This document shows, piece by piece, positions 27,611 through 36,609 of a DNA stretch of 59,106 bases. The position numbers were made by a program, and so were the translations under genes. The notes beneath the pieces are model-generated. The model searched no databases, was not told where the DNA came from, and saw nothing but the letters and a program-made list of their open reading frames with translations. The stretch is from NCBI GenBank assembly GCA_001604035.1, contig LVAK01000020.1:1-59106 (forward strand). The letters run 5' to 3'. The DNA comes from Clostridiales bacterium Firm_05 (GTDB lineage Bacteria; Bacillota; Clostridia; Oscillospirales; Ruminococcaceae). Every line of letters starts with the position of its first letter. Positions within the stretch are counted from its first letter, which is position 1.

Positions 27611-27777
27611 TTATGTTTCCCTTATGATAACGGATGACTTGCATACCTGCTGTTGGATGAATCTTGCCCAATGAAGGGAAAGAACTGTTGTTAATTATGC
27701 AGAAATCACCGTATAGCTATTTATTGTGTTGAAAAAATATGGTATAATTGTATAAATCGATCCGGGGAGGTTTTTAT

Positions 27778-30700
27778 ATGAATTATCTGAAAAGAACACT
27801 GGCTGCTGCGGCAGCTATAAGTATAGCATTTCTTCCTGTAAGCGGATTTCCATGTGCTGTGCCTGAAAAGGTTTTTGCTGCTGACTATACAGAGGGCGCA
27901 ACAGATGAACTGAAGTACTATCAGTACGAAGATCATATCACTATCGTCGGAGTTGTTAGCAGCAGCATAAAGTCACTGGAGATCCCTGACCAGATCAGCG
28001 GACTTCCTGTCACCGAGCTGGGAGCAAAGGCGTTTTCCTCCTGTTATTATCTTGAAACTGTAAAGCTTCCGGAAAAGCTTGAAAAAATAGGCGCATACGC
28101 CTTTATGAACTGCCGGAATATCAAGGAGCTGAGCATACCGGATTCAGTATCGTCAATAGGCAACGAGGCATTCAGACAGTGCTCGGGGCTGGAATCATTC
28201 ACTCTGCCTGCTTCACTGACAGAGCTTGGAACTGCGGTATTTACCGGCTGCAAAAAGATTTCGGGATTCAGTGCCGCAAGCGGTAGTCAGGTATTCTCTG
28301 TATCTGACGGCATCGTATTCAGTGACAGCGGAAAAACGCTTGCAGTATTTCCTGCGGGAAAGGCCGACACAGAGTATACTGTTCCCGGAACAGTTGCAAA
28401 GATAGCTCCTACGGCATTTTCCGGCTGTACAAATCTGGTGTCTGTAGACATCCCCGATACTGTAACAAAGTGCGGAGGGGGACTGTTTTACGGCTGTTCT
28501 TCTCTTGAATCAGTAAGGCTGCCGGAAAGCCTGACTGTACTGGGATATACGCCCTCATATAACTATTACTCCGATCCGCTGGGCTTTTTTGAGAACTGTA
28601 CAAAGCTCAGGGATATAACCTTCCCGTCAGGCCTGTCTGTTCTGGACTACGATGCGTTCTGCAGCTGCAAGGCTTTTACAGAGTTTATAGTACCTGACAG
28701 CGTAGAAAAGATATACAGCGGAGCCTTTGAGAATGACAGCGCCCTGACATCCATAACTCTGGGAAGCTCTGTCATTGAGGTCAGCACCTCTGCATTTGAC
28801 GGCGCATCTGCACTGGAGGCGATAAATGTCTCTCCGGAGAATCAGCATTATTCCTCAAAAGACGGCGTAATGTTTGATAAGGACGCAAAAACGCTGGTCA
28901 TGTACCCTTTCGGAAGGAAGGAAAGCACATATACAGTCCCTTCCGGCATAACAGCCATAGGCTATGCCTCTTTCTATGAAAACCCGAACATAGAAAAGAT
29001 AGTCCTGCCGGCATCGGTCACTGAATTAAGCGCCTATTCACTGAACAGGTGCAGCAAGCTTACCGATATTGTATTTGAGGACGAAAATGCTGTTGACAGG
29101 CTCACTATAGGAAGATATGCACTTTACGGCTCTGCGTACCAGAATAACTGCACCGATGAACAGGGCTTTGCAGTCACTGATAACGGTATACTGCTTGCAG
29201 TTCCCGAATCGGCTGAGGGTGAGCTCACTATCCCTGAAAATGTAAGGCTTGCAGCAGGTGCATCCATAGTCAATAAGAAAGTGACCAAGCTGATATTCCA
29301 GGGAGATGTTCGCCTTGACAGTACCTCTGTATACTGGTGTGAGAGCCTGACAGCCATTGAGGTGAACGGCAATCTGGTCTATGGGAATAATGCGGTATAC
29401 AGCGGAACAAATACCCTCACAGACTTGAAGGTCAGCGGAGATATCCTGCTGAAGGGCACTCTCCCCAAAACTGTAGTCAATGTGTCCCGTGGACGAAAGG
29501 CGCTGGAATACGATATATCCGACAGCGCCGGCGAGAAAGAGTATTATGCTTCCGCAGAGCAGATCAGTTCTGAGTTTGATATAAAAGCTTCAGGAGGCTG
29601 GTATCTGGACAGTGTGTTTGAAATGAAGCTCAGTGACGGCTCAGCCTGTGCAGCTATAGCGGTGAACGGCGGTGCGGCTGTATATACTCAGGACGGACGG
29701 CTCATATTCTCCGTTATGAAGGACGGAATGTCTCTCGGAGCAGCTTGTGCGGACGATCAGGACAATATATACATCATGTGGGGATTCAGTATCAAGGATG
29801 ACGTTATCGCTGAGAATATGGATACCTGCAATGTTATCATCGAGAAATACGATAAGAACGGCAAGCTGCTGAACACTCTGGGGCTGTCTCCCTCTCAGAC
29901 TGAGGCGCAGTTCCCATTTGATGCCGGAAATGCGAATATGTGCATAAGCGGAGATGTTCTCGGCCTGCTGTTTGATACGGAATGGCTGCGTTCATCAGAT
30001 GGATATCATCATCAGGGCTCAGTTTTCGTTGCGGCAAACTCCGCCGATCTTTCGGTAATAAGTATCGATACGCTCAACGCCTCACACTCCTTCGGCGTGA
30101 GCATGATACCTACAGAGAGCGGATTTGCTGATATACAAAATGGCGACGCCAATTACCGTGGTATAAATTTCTGCTTCTATGACAGGGACTCGGACAGCCA
30201 CAGCAGGATAGTCGGCTTCCATTCCCCCGGCAAATACGGCTCAAACGCTGCACAGCTTGACGGAAATGCTACATATATAAGCCTTGGCGGTCTTGCGAAA
30301 AGCCGCACCACCTATGCCATAACAGGCAGCGGCGAAAAGAGTTATACATCGGATGTATTCTACAATTCCGAGTACAGGCAGAAAAAGTACAATGTATTTG
30401 TACGTATCTGGGACGATACGCTCATCCCGTCGGCTGCTGCCGGATGTGCCGGTGTGGACAGAATAGATCTTGCAACTGGGGAAACTGCCGACAGCAATGT
30501 GATATGGCTGACAGATTGTGCCGAGAATGAGACTGTAGGTACAGTCAAGGCTGTTGCTCTGGAACAGGGCGCATACGTGGTACTCTGGGAGAAGTACACC
30601 GACAGGCAATTCGACAGTGTGAGATATGTGGTTCTTGACGAGTGCGGAAATGTGCTCCGCAAGGAAACTGAACTGAAAGGCGCAAGACTTTCTCCTTCAT

Positions 30701-31050
30701 CGGTACAGCCTGTTGTGAATGGCAATACCCTTACATGGGCTTATACCAATGATGATGAAGATACGCTGACCTGGTACAGCTTTGAGATAAACGGCAATAC
30801 CCCTGTAGCCGGTGATGCAGACTGTGACGGTCAGGTAAAGATGAACGATGCGGTTCTGATAATGCAGGCTATCTCCAATCCGGATGTATTCGGTCTGAAC
30901 GGAACAGGCAGCCGTCATATCACCCAGCAGGGCGAGAGAAATGCAGATGTATATGAGCGTGGCAGCAAGCTTACTCCTATGGATGCTCTGACAGTGCAGC
31001 GCTATCTCATAAAGCTTGTCGCAACGCTTCCGGAGAGTTATATGAAATAG
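27778..31050 (+). CDS. Secreted BspA-type leucine-rich repeat protein with C-terminal dockerin
   Basis: SD GGGGAGG; signal peptide; LRR_5 repeats (AFSSCYYLETVKLPEKLEKIGAYAFMNCRNIKELSIPDSVSSIGNEAF); dockerin [28 protein letters not shown]...[23 protein letters not shown]. Confidence 0.88.
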   Translation: MNYLKRTLAAAAAISIAFLPVSGFPCAVPEKVFAADYTEGATDELKYYQYEDHITIVGVVSSSIKSLEIPDQISGLPVTELGAKAFSSCYYLETVKLPEKLEKIGAYAFMNCRNIKELSIPDSVSSIGNEAFRQCSGLESFTLPASLTELGTAVFTGCKKISGFSAASGSQVFSVSDGIVFSDSGKTLAVFPAGKADTEYTVPGTVAKIAPTAFSGCTNLVSVDIPDTVTKCGGGLFYGCSSLESVRLPESLTVLGYTPSYNYYSDPLGFFENCTKLRDITFPSGLSVLDYDAFCSCKAFTEFIVPDSVEKIYSGAFENDSALTSITLGSSVIEVSTSAFDGASALEAINVSPENQHYSSKDGVMFDKDAKTLVMYPFGRKESTYTVPSGITAIGYASFYENPNIEKIVLPASVTELSAYSLNRCSKLTDIVFEDENAVDRLTIGRYALYGSAYQNNCTDEQGFAVTDNGILLAVPESAEGELTIPENVRLAAGASIVNKKVTKLIFQGDVRLDSTSVYWCESLTAIEVNGNLVYGNNAVYSGTNTLTDLKVSGDILLKGTLPKTVVNVSRGRKALEYDISDSAGEKEYYASAEQISSEFDIKASGGWYLDSVFEMKLSDGSACAAIAVNGGAAVYTQDGRLIFSVMKDGMSLGAACADDQDNIYIMWGFSIKDDVIAENMDTCNVIIEKYDKNGKLLNTLGLSPSQTEAQFPFDAGNANMCISGDVLGLLFDTEWLRSSDGYHHQGSVFVAANSADLSVISIDTLNASHSFGVSMIPTESGFADIQNGDANYRGINFCFYDRDSDSHSRIVGFHSPGKYGSNAAQLDGNATYISLGGLAKSRTTYAITGSGEKSYTSDVFYNSEYRQKKYNVFVRIWDDTLIPSAAAGCAGVDRIDLATGETADSNVIWLTDCAENETVGTVKAVALEQGAYVVLWEKYTDRQFDSVRYVVLDECGNVLRKETELKGARLSPSSVQPVVNGNTLTWAYTNDDEDTLTWYSFEINGNTPVAGDADCDGQVKMNDAVLIMQAISNPDVFGLNGTGSRHITQQGERNADVYERGSKLTPMDALTVQRYLIKLVATLPESYMK

Positions 31051-31082
31051 AATGCCCGACAAACATCCACAGGACACTGAAA

Positions 31083-31110
31083 TGTAGGGGCTGATGCCCT
31101 CGTCCGCCCG
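31083..31110. repeat. TGTAGGGG...CGTCCGCCCG-type dispersed repeat fragment
   Basis: Resembles the arm at 52660-52685. Confidence 0.35.
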
Positions 31111-31146
31111 TTAATGCATTTTATATCCGGCTGTATATACAGAATA

Positions 31147-31180
31147 GGGAGACCATTTTTAAATGGTCTCCCTGATTTTT
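31147..31180. terminator. Hairpin terminator
   Basis: GGGAGACCATTTTTAAATGGTCTCCC then T-rich. Confidence 0.75.
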
Positions 31181-31511
31181 ATATATGGTTATTAATGTGA
31201 TCCTCATATTTTTCCCTTTTATAGATCTCAGCCGCCTCAGCACCGAAAAATCCGGCAAGCAGACTGTTATCAGCTATAAGGGCAAGCTTCTGCTGTCTTG
31301 TGAGCTGTTTTATCCTCCATTCCAGCTTTGAAGCATTGCTGCGGCCGTAAGTGCTCCACAGAGCCTCTACTGCTTCGACTTTGTGGGAGCGTGTGAACTT
31401 TGCTCCCCTGCCTCCTGAGCCGGAATGTTCTTCAAGGCGGCGGCTGATATCAGTAGTTATGCCTGTATACAGGCTTCCGTCCTCGCATCTGAGGATGTAG
31501 ATATAGTACAT
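31179..31511 (-). CDS. GIY-YIG nuclease family protein
   Basis: YYIYILRCEDGSLYTGITTDISRRLEEH...KFTRSHKVEAVEALW. Confidence 0.92.
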   Translation of the reverse strand: MYYIYILRCEDGSLYTGITTDISRRLEEHSGSGGRGAKFTRSHKVEAVEALWSTYGRSNASKLEWRIKQLTRQQKLALIADNSLLAGFFGAEAAEIYKREKYEDHINNHI

Positions 31512-33784
31512 TATTTCTGCTTTATCCTGAAGCTGCTGTTGCGGAGCTGACTTGCATCAAAGCCTTTAGGACGTCTGTCCTCACGCTTCTTCTTAGGTCT
31601 GCGCTCGGAAGCCTGCTTCTTCTTTTCCTCTTCATCGTTGAGACGCATTGTAAGGGAGATACGGCTGCGCTTAACGTCTACGTCAAGTACACGCACCTTT
31701 ACTACCTCACCCACCTTTACAGCTTCGAGAGGATGCTTTATATATTTGCTGCATATCTGTGAGATATGTACAAGGCCGTCCTCGTGAACGCCGATATCGA
31801 CAAATACGCCGAAATCAATGATGTTGCGGACAGTTCCCACAAGCTCCATGCCGGGCTTGAGATCCTTTATCTCCATGATATCGCCACTTCTCATAAGCGG
31901 AGGCGGGAGCTCGTCACGAAGATCACGGCCGGGCTTTTTAAGCTCTCCGATGATATCTGTAAGAGTTGGCACGCCTATGCCGAGATTTGTGCTTATGTTC
32001 TCAACTCCAAGGCCGTCAGCCTTTTCGGAGATACCCTCTGCACCGCCGTTTGAGATGTCAGCCAGAGTGAATCCGCACTCGTTGAGCAGTGAAGTTGCTG
32101 CTGCATAGCTCTCGGGATGAACGGCAGTATTGTCAAGGGGATTCTTTCCGTCACGAACTCTCAGGAAGCCTGCACACTGCTCGAAAGCTTTTTTGCCCAG
32201 CTTCGGGACCTTCATGAGTTCTTTCCTGTCAGTAAACTTTCCGTTCTCTTCACGGTAAGCCACAATGTTCTTGGCTACTGCGGAATTTATACCTGCGATA
32301 TATGAGAGCAGGGAGTATGATGCGGTATTGAGGTCAACGCCAACAGAGTTAACGCAGTCCTCCACAACGCCGCCGAGAGCCTCGCTCATTCTTGCCTGCG
32401 GCATATCGTGCTGGTACTGTCCTACGCCTATAGCCTTTGGCTCGATCTTTACCAGCTCTGCAAGAGGATCCTGCAAACGGCGTGCGATAGAGATAGCACC
32501 TCTTATGGAAACGTCGTACTCCGGGAACTCCTCTGCGGCCAGCTTTGAAGCTGAATATACAGATGCACCGGCTTCGTTTACGATCATGTAGCTTACCTTG
32601 CCGGCATAGTCCTTTATGATATCGGCTGTGAAGGATTCAGTCTCACGGGATGCAGTACCATTTCCTATGGAGATAGCGCTAACATCGTACTTGTCAATGA
32701 ACTGCTTTACCTTCTTCTTTGCCGCTTCAACAGCTCCTGCTGAGCCCGTGGGGTAGATTATGGCTGTATCCAGAACCTTACCAGTGCCGTCGATTACAGC
32801 GCTCTTGCAGCCGTGAGCGTATCCGGGATCAAGTCCGAGGATGACACTGTTCTTGAGCGGCGGCTGAAGGAGCATCTGGCGGAGATTAGCCGCGAATACC
32901 TTTATGGATTCCTCTGCCGCCTTAGCGCTCATCTCTGAGCGTATCTCACGCTCGATAGACGGGAATATAAGGCGCTTGTAGCCGTCCTCTGCGGCAGCTC
33001 TCACAAGCTCTCCGCAGGCATTGTTTGCCTTGACGTATTTTCCGAGGATGATATCTGTTGCAAGAGTCTCATCAAGAGTAACAGCCACCTTGAGGAAGCC
33101 CTCCTTCTCACCTCTGTCAAGAGCGAGAACACGGTGATTTGCCACCTTCGGGATAGGCTCTGAGTACTCATAGTAATTCATATATACGCTCTCTGCCTCG
33201 GGATCTGAAGCCTTGGATACCAGCTCGCCCTTTTCACCGGCAAGAGCACGGAGCTTCTTTCTGATATCAGCGTCGTCAGAGATATCCTCTGCGATGATGT
33301 CCATAGCTCCCTGAATGGCAGTCTGTACATCCGGGATCTTCTTTTCCTCATCGATGAACGCCTCTGCTTCTTTTTCGGGATCAGTTGCATTTTCCTGAGC
33401 AATGAGCAGTTCTGCAAGGGGCTCAAGACCATTTTCTCTTGCGATGCCTGCACGGGTTCTTCTCTTAGGCTTGAAGGGACGGTATATATCCTCTACCTCC
33501 ACGAGAGTGAGAGCTGCGCTTATGGCAGCTTCTATCTCGGGAGTCATTTTTTCCTGTTCAGTGATAGCGTTGGTAACTTCTTCCTTACGCTTTTCAAGGT
33601 TACGGAGATACATGAGCCTGTCGTAGAGCTCACGAAGTATCTGGTCGTCGAGGGAGCCTGTAAGCTCCTTACGGTAACGGGCAATGAAAGGAATGGTCTT
33701 ATCATCGTCGATGAGCTCGACGGTATTATCCACCTGTTCCTGTCTGAGACCGAATTCTTTTGCGAGTGTCTTATTAATGTCCAT
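31511..33784 (-). CDS. tex: Tex family RNA-binding transcription accessory protein (S1 domain)
   Basis: IPFIARYRKELTGSLDDQILREL; LGLDPGYAHGCKSAVID; C-terminal S1 GMELVGTVRNIIDFGVFVDIGVHEDGLVHISQI. Confidence 0.93.
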   Translation of the reverse strand: MDINKTLAKEFGLRQEQVDNTVELIDDDKTIPFIARYRKELTGSLDDQILRELYDRLMYLRNLEKRKEEVTNAITEQEKMTPEIEAAISAALTLVEVEDIYRPFKPKRRTRAGIARENGLEPLAELLIAQENATDPEKEAEAFIDEEKKIPDVQTAIQGAMDIIAEDISDDADIRKKLRALAGEKGELVSKASDPEAESVYMNYYEYSEPIPKVANHRVLALDRGEKEGFLKVAVTLDETLATDIILGKYVKANNACGELVRAAAEDGYKRLIFPSIEREIRSEMSAKAAEESIKVFAANLRQMLLQPPLKNSVILGLDPGYAHGCKSAVIDGTGKVLDTAIIYPTGSAGAVEAAKKKVKQFIDKYDVSAISIGNGTASRETESFTADIIKDYAGKVSYMIVNEAGASVYSASKLAAEEFPEYDVSIRGAISIARRLQDPLAELVKIEPKAIGVGQYQHDMPQARMSEALGGVVEDCVNSVGVDLNTASYSLLSYIAGINSAVAKNIVAYREENGKFTDRKELMKVPKLGKKAFEQCAGFLRVRDGKNPLDNTAVHPESYAAATSLLNECGFTLADISNGGAEGISEKADGLGVENISTNLGIGVPTLTDIIGELKKPGRDLRDELPPPLMRSGDIMEIKDLKPGMELVGTVRNIIDFGVFVDIGVHEDGLVHISQICSKYIKHPLEAVKVGEVVKVRVLDVDVKRSRISLTMRLNDEEEKKKQASERRPKKKREDRRPKGFDASQLRNSSFRIKQK

Positions 33785-33806
33785 AGTTTATCCTTTCTTT
33801 GCCGTG

Positions 33807-34829
33807 TTATTCCTGTATTTCAGCGGCTGTATCCGTTCCTGCCGGCGATTCCGGCTCAGCTTCTCCGGACTTGGCAGAAATTTCTGCCTGAGCCTCATTG
33901 AAGCGGTCTATCCATGAAAACAGGGATTTTGCTATATCCTTCCATACGTTTATATTATTCTTCTCGTTCAGCACCTCATGGCGCATACCGTCGAATAATC
34001 TGTGCGAAATGCTTTCAAAGCCGTTTTTCTCCAGCCTTGACATAAGCTTGAAAAGCTTTTTTTCGGAGATCATGCAGGGATCATCCTTACCGGATACGAA
34101 ACGTATGGGGAGGGACGGATCTGCGTCATTGCCGGCTTTTCCTGCCCATGCAGTCCTTACGAGAGTGAGAGCCTCTTCATAGCCGTTCATGGTCGTTTTG
34201 AAGCAGCAAAGCGGATCATTGTTGAAGCTCTCAACTACCTCAGCATCACTGCATCGCCATGAGTTATCAGGCTGTTCAAAGAAGCGCCCGAAATTGTCAT
34301 CTATAACATCGTATACCTTTTCACTTCTGAATCGGCTTCCGAGCTTTTTGGCTGACTCGGAGTTGATCCCTCTTACCACCGGCGAAAACGGGCTGTAGCA
34401 GGGAATGCCTGTAAGTACAAGACCATTTACTGCTCTGCTGTTGTCACGAATGAAGCATAGTGCTCCTGAAGCACCTATGCCGTGTCCCAGCATGAATAAG
34501 GGGAGCTGTGGGAAGCGGGCATGGACAAGGCTGTTGAGCTGAGCGATATCGCTGACGAATCCCTCGCTTCCGTTGCGGAACATAAATCCGAGGTCATCCT
34601 CTGAGCATATGCTCTTTCCATGTCCTCTGTTGTCGTGTATCACTGTCATGAATCCTTCTTCTGCAAGGTAATCCATAAAGGGGTAATAGCGCTCCTTGTG
34701 TTCGTTCATTCCGTGAACGATCTGTACTATACCGCAGGGGGAGCCTGACGGAACAGCTAATGCGACGGATATGACAAGCTCATCAAATCCGGAGGTTATT
34801 TCAAATTCCTTCAGATCGGCGTTAAGCAT
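33807..34829 (-). CDS. Alpha/beta hydrolase (monoacylglycerol lipase-like)
   Basis: IVQIVHGMNEHKERYYPFMDYLAEEGFMTVIHDNRGHGKS; LGHGIGASGAL; start MLNADLKEF after AAAGGAGGATCGCT. Confidence 0.85.
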   Translation of the reverse strand: MLNADLKEFEITSGFDELVISVALAVPSGSPCGIVQIVHGMNEHKERYYPFMDYLAEEGFMTVIHDNRGHGKSICSEDDLGFMFRNGSEGFVSDIAQLNSLVHARFPQLPLFMLGHGIGASGALCFIRDNSRAVNGLVLTGIPCYSPFSPVVRGINSESAKKLGSRFRSEKVYDVIDDNFGRFFEQPDNSWRCSDAEVVESFNNDPLCCFKTTMNGYEEALTLVRTAWAGKAGNDADPSLPIRFVSGKDDPCMISEKKLFKLMSRLEKNGFESISHRLFDGMRHEVLNEKNNINVWKDIAKSLFSWIDRFNEAQAEISAKSGEAEPESPAGTDTAAEIQE

Positions 34830-35103
34830 AGCGATCCTCCTTTTTGTTCTGCGGCGCCGTATTATTTTATCTGATCCCATGCGCCGGCTGTGCCTGAAAT
34901 AAGCACTGTTCTATTATTATAACATATTTCACGCATCAAATCAAGCTTTTGATAACGAAATAAGCGGAAGTTGAATAATCTGCCGGAAGAAAGCTGTGGT
35001 TTATATTGCCTGTAACGTCCGTTTACAATTACCTGAAGGCTTACGGCAGGACTTGACAAATCCTGCTGATTCTGATAAAATAGCTCTAAAGGATGGTGAT
35101 CGT

Positions 35104-35976
35104 ATGAAATGTTCATTTTGTGGAGCAGATATGCTTCCTTCAGATAAATTCTGCAATAACTGCGGCGCATCAAATCCCAATGCCGCAAACACCGGTTCTC
35201 CTGCAAGGATACCCGGACCTGCGGAGAATAACGGCTATAATCAGAACAATAACCAGTACGGCCAGAACTACGGCGGCTACAACCAGAACAACAACCAGTA
35301 CGGCCAGAACTACGGCGGCTACAACCAGAACAGCAACCAGTACGGCCAGAACTACGGCGGCTACAACCAGAACAGCAACCAGTACGGCCAGAACTACGGC
35401 GGATACAACCGGAACAGCAACCAGTACGGCCAGAATTACGGCGGATACAACCAGAATTATAATCAGTATGGCCAGGGATATAACGGCTATGGCTATGTTG
35501 ATCCGGAAAAGGCTTCAAGGATCGCAGCCGGTGAGGTCATCAGCCCTGCATATGTGGGTTTTGGTGACGCAGTAAAGCTGTTCTTCAAGAATTTCACCAA
35601 TTTCAGCGGCCGATCGACCAGAAGCGAATACTGGTATGTTGTACTGTTCAATTGGATAGTCAGCATGGCAATATCATTTATTACAGCAGGAATAATGGTA
35701 AGTATTGGGGATGAAATAGGTACCAATGTTTTCAGTCTGATCTATTCGGTTATAATTGCGATCCCCGGTCTCGCCTTAGCAATAAGACGTTTGCATGATA
35801 TAGGCAAGAGCGGCTGGTGGTATCTGATAATATTTACCTGTGTCGGAGTGTTTGTACTGTTGTATTGGTTCTGTCAGCCAAGCGCACCAGCAAATCAGTA
35901 CGGACCAAGTGCGAATGATCTCTACGGCGGACAAGGCTACGGCAATGGCGGTCCTAATAATTACAACAGATTCTGA
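35104..35976 (+). CDS. DUF805 membrane protein with N-terminal zinc ribbon and repetitive NQYGQNYGGY linker
   Basis: MKCSFCGADMLPSDKFCNNCGA; LFFKNFTNFSGRSTRSEYWYVVLFNWIVS...LALAIRRLHDIGKSGWWYLI. Confidence 0.85.
   Translation: MKCSFCGADMLPSDKFCNNCGASNPNAANTGSPARIPGPAENNGYNQNNNQYGQNYGGYNQNNNQYGQNYGGYNQNSNQYGQNYGGYNQNSNQYGQNYGGYNRNSNQYGQNYGGYNQNYNQYGQGYNGYGYVDPEKASRIAAGEVISPAYVGFGDAVKLFFKNFTNFSGRSTRSEYWYVVLFNWIVSMAISFITAGIMVSIGDEIGTNVFSLIYSVIIAIPGLALAIRRLHDIGKSGWWYLIIFTCVGVFVLLYWFCQPSAPANQYGPSANDLYGGQGYGNGGPNNYNRF
35226..35475 (+). repeat. About six 42-bp in-frame tandem repeats (YNQN[N/S]NQYGQNYGG)
   Basis: Repeated AACCAGTACGGCCAGAACTACGGCGGCTACAACCAGAAC units. Confidence 0.9.
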
Positions 35977-35983
35977 ATAAAGC

Positions 35984-36015
35984 AGACCGCTCTCCGGCGA
36001 GGGCGGTCGTTTTTT
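35984..36015 (+). terminator. Rho-independent terminator
   Basis: GACCGCTCTCCGGCGAGGGCGGTCGTTTTTT. Confidence 0.75.
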
Positions 36016-36023
36016 AGCACGTT

Positions 36024-36047
36024 TTGTTCACAAAATGTTTACAATTT
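36024..36047 (+). promoter_or_regulatory. Candidate shared regulatory motif upstream of second ECF sigma
   Basis: TTGTTCACAAAATGTTTACAATTT. Confidence 0.4.
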
Positions 36048-36102
36048 CGAGTGCACATCTGCGCTGCCATAAACGTCAATCATTATGAAGGGAGGTAAAA
36101 GC

Positions 36103-36609
36103 GTGTCAGTTGATCTGAATGAACAGTACGATAAGATCTTCCGTTACTGTTATTTCAAAGTCAGGAACAGAACTGTTGCCGAGGATATAACTCAGGAAAC
36201 TTTTCTGCGGTTCTTTGAGAGGCAGAACAAGGAGAACGATATCGTGAAGGAAATGCACTATCTGTACACAATAGCCGGCAATCTGTGTGCAGATGAGTTC
36301 CGGAAAAAACAATCGGAGGAACTGACCGATGACATCCCCGACGAAAAAGATCACGAGGACGACATAATTACGAGTGTTGCTCTTGGCAGTGCAATGAGGA
36401 AGCTTTCCGATGAGGAAAGGGAGCTTGTGATACTGAGATATGTGAATGAAGTTCCCGTCAGCGTGCTGAGCAGACTGTACGGTATTTCGAGGTTCGCAAT
36501 GAGCCGAAAAATAAGAAGGATAATATCCTTCCTGAAAAAAGAATTCAACGGAGAGGAGGAATACCATTATGAAAAAAAGGCTGAAGAAAGCCATACAGGA
36601 ATCGTTTGA
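36103..36609 (+). CDS. ECF-type RNA polymerase sigma factor
   Basis: YDKIFRYCYFKVRNRTVAEDITQETFLRFFER; MRKLSDEERELVILRYVNEVPVSVLSRLYGISRFAMSRKIRRI; GTG start after AAGGGAGGTAAAAGC (ORF ATG at 36085). Confidence 0.88.
   Translation: MSVDLNEQYDKIFRYCYFKVRNRTVAEDITQETFLRFFERQNKENDIVKEMHYLYTIAGNLCADEFRKKQSEELTDDIPDEKDHEDDIITSVALGSAMRKLSDEERELVILRYVNEVPVSVLSRLYGISRFAMSRKIRRIISFLKKEFNGEEEYHYEKKAEESHTGIV

Noticed and set aside
27515-27777. ATGATAAC repeats as iterons of a replication origin
   Set aside because: Only three copies in a divergent promoter region without a replication gene; a regulatory role is more likely.
35226-35475. Regularly repeated 42-bp units, possible CRISPR-like array
   Set aside because: Units are contiguous, without unique spacers, and encode an in-frame NQYGQNYGGY linker. 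The antisense ORF 34862..35518 (SGRTGCCSGC repeats) is a by-product.
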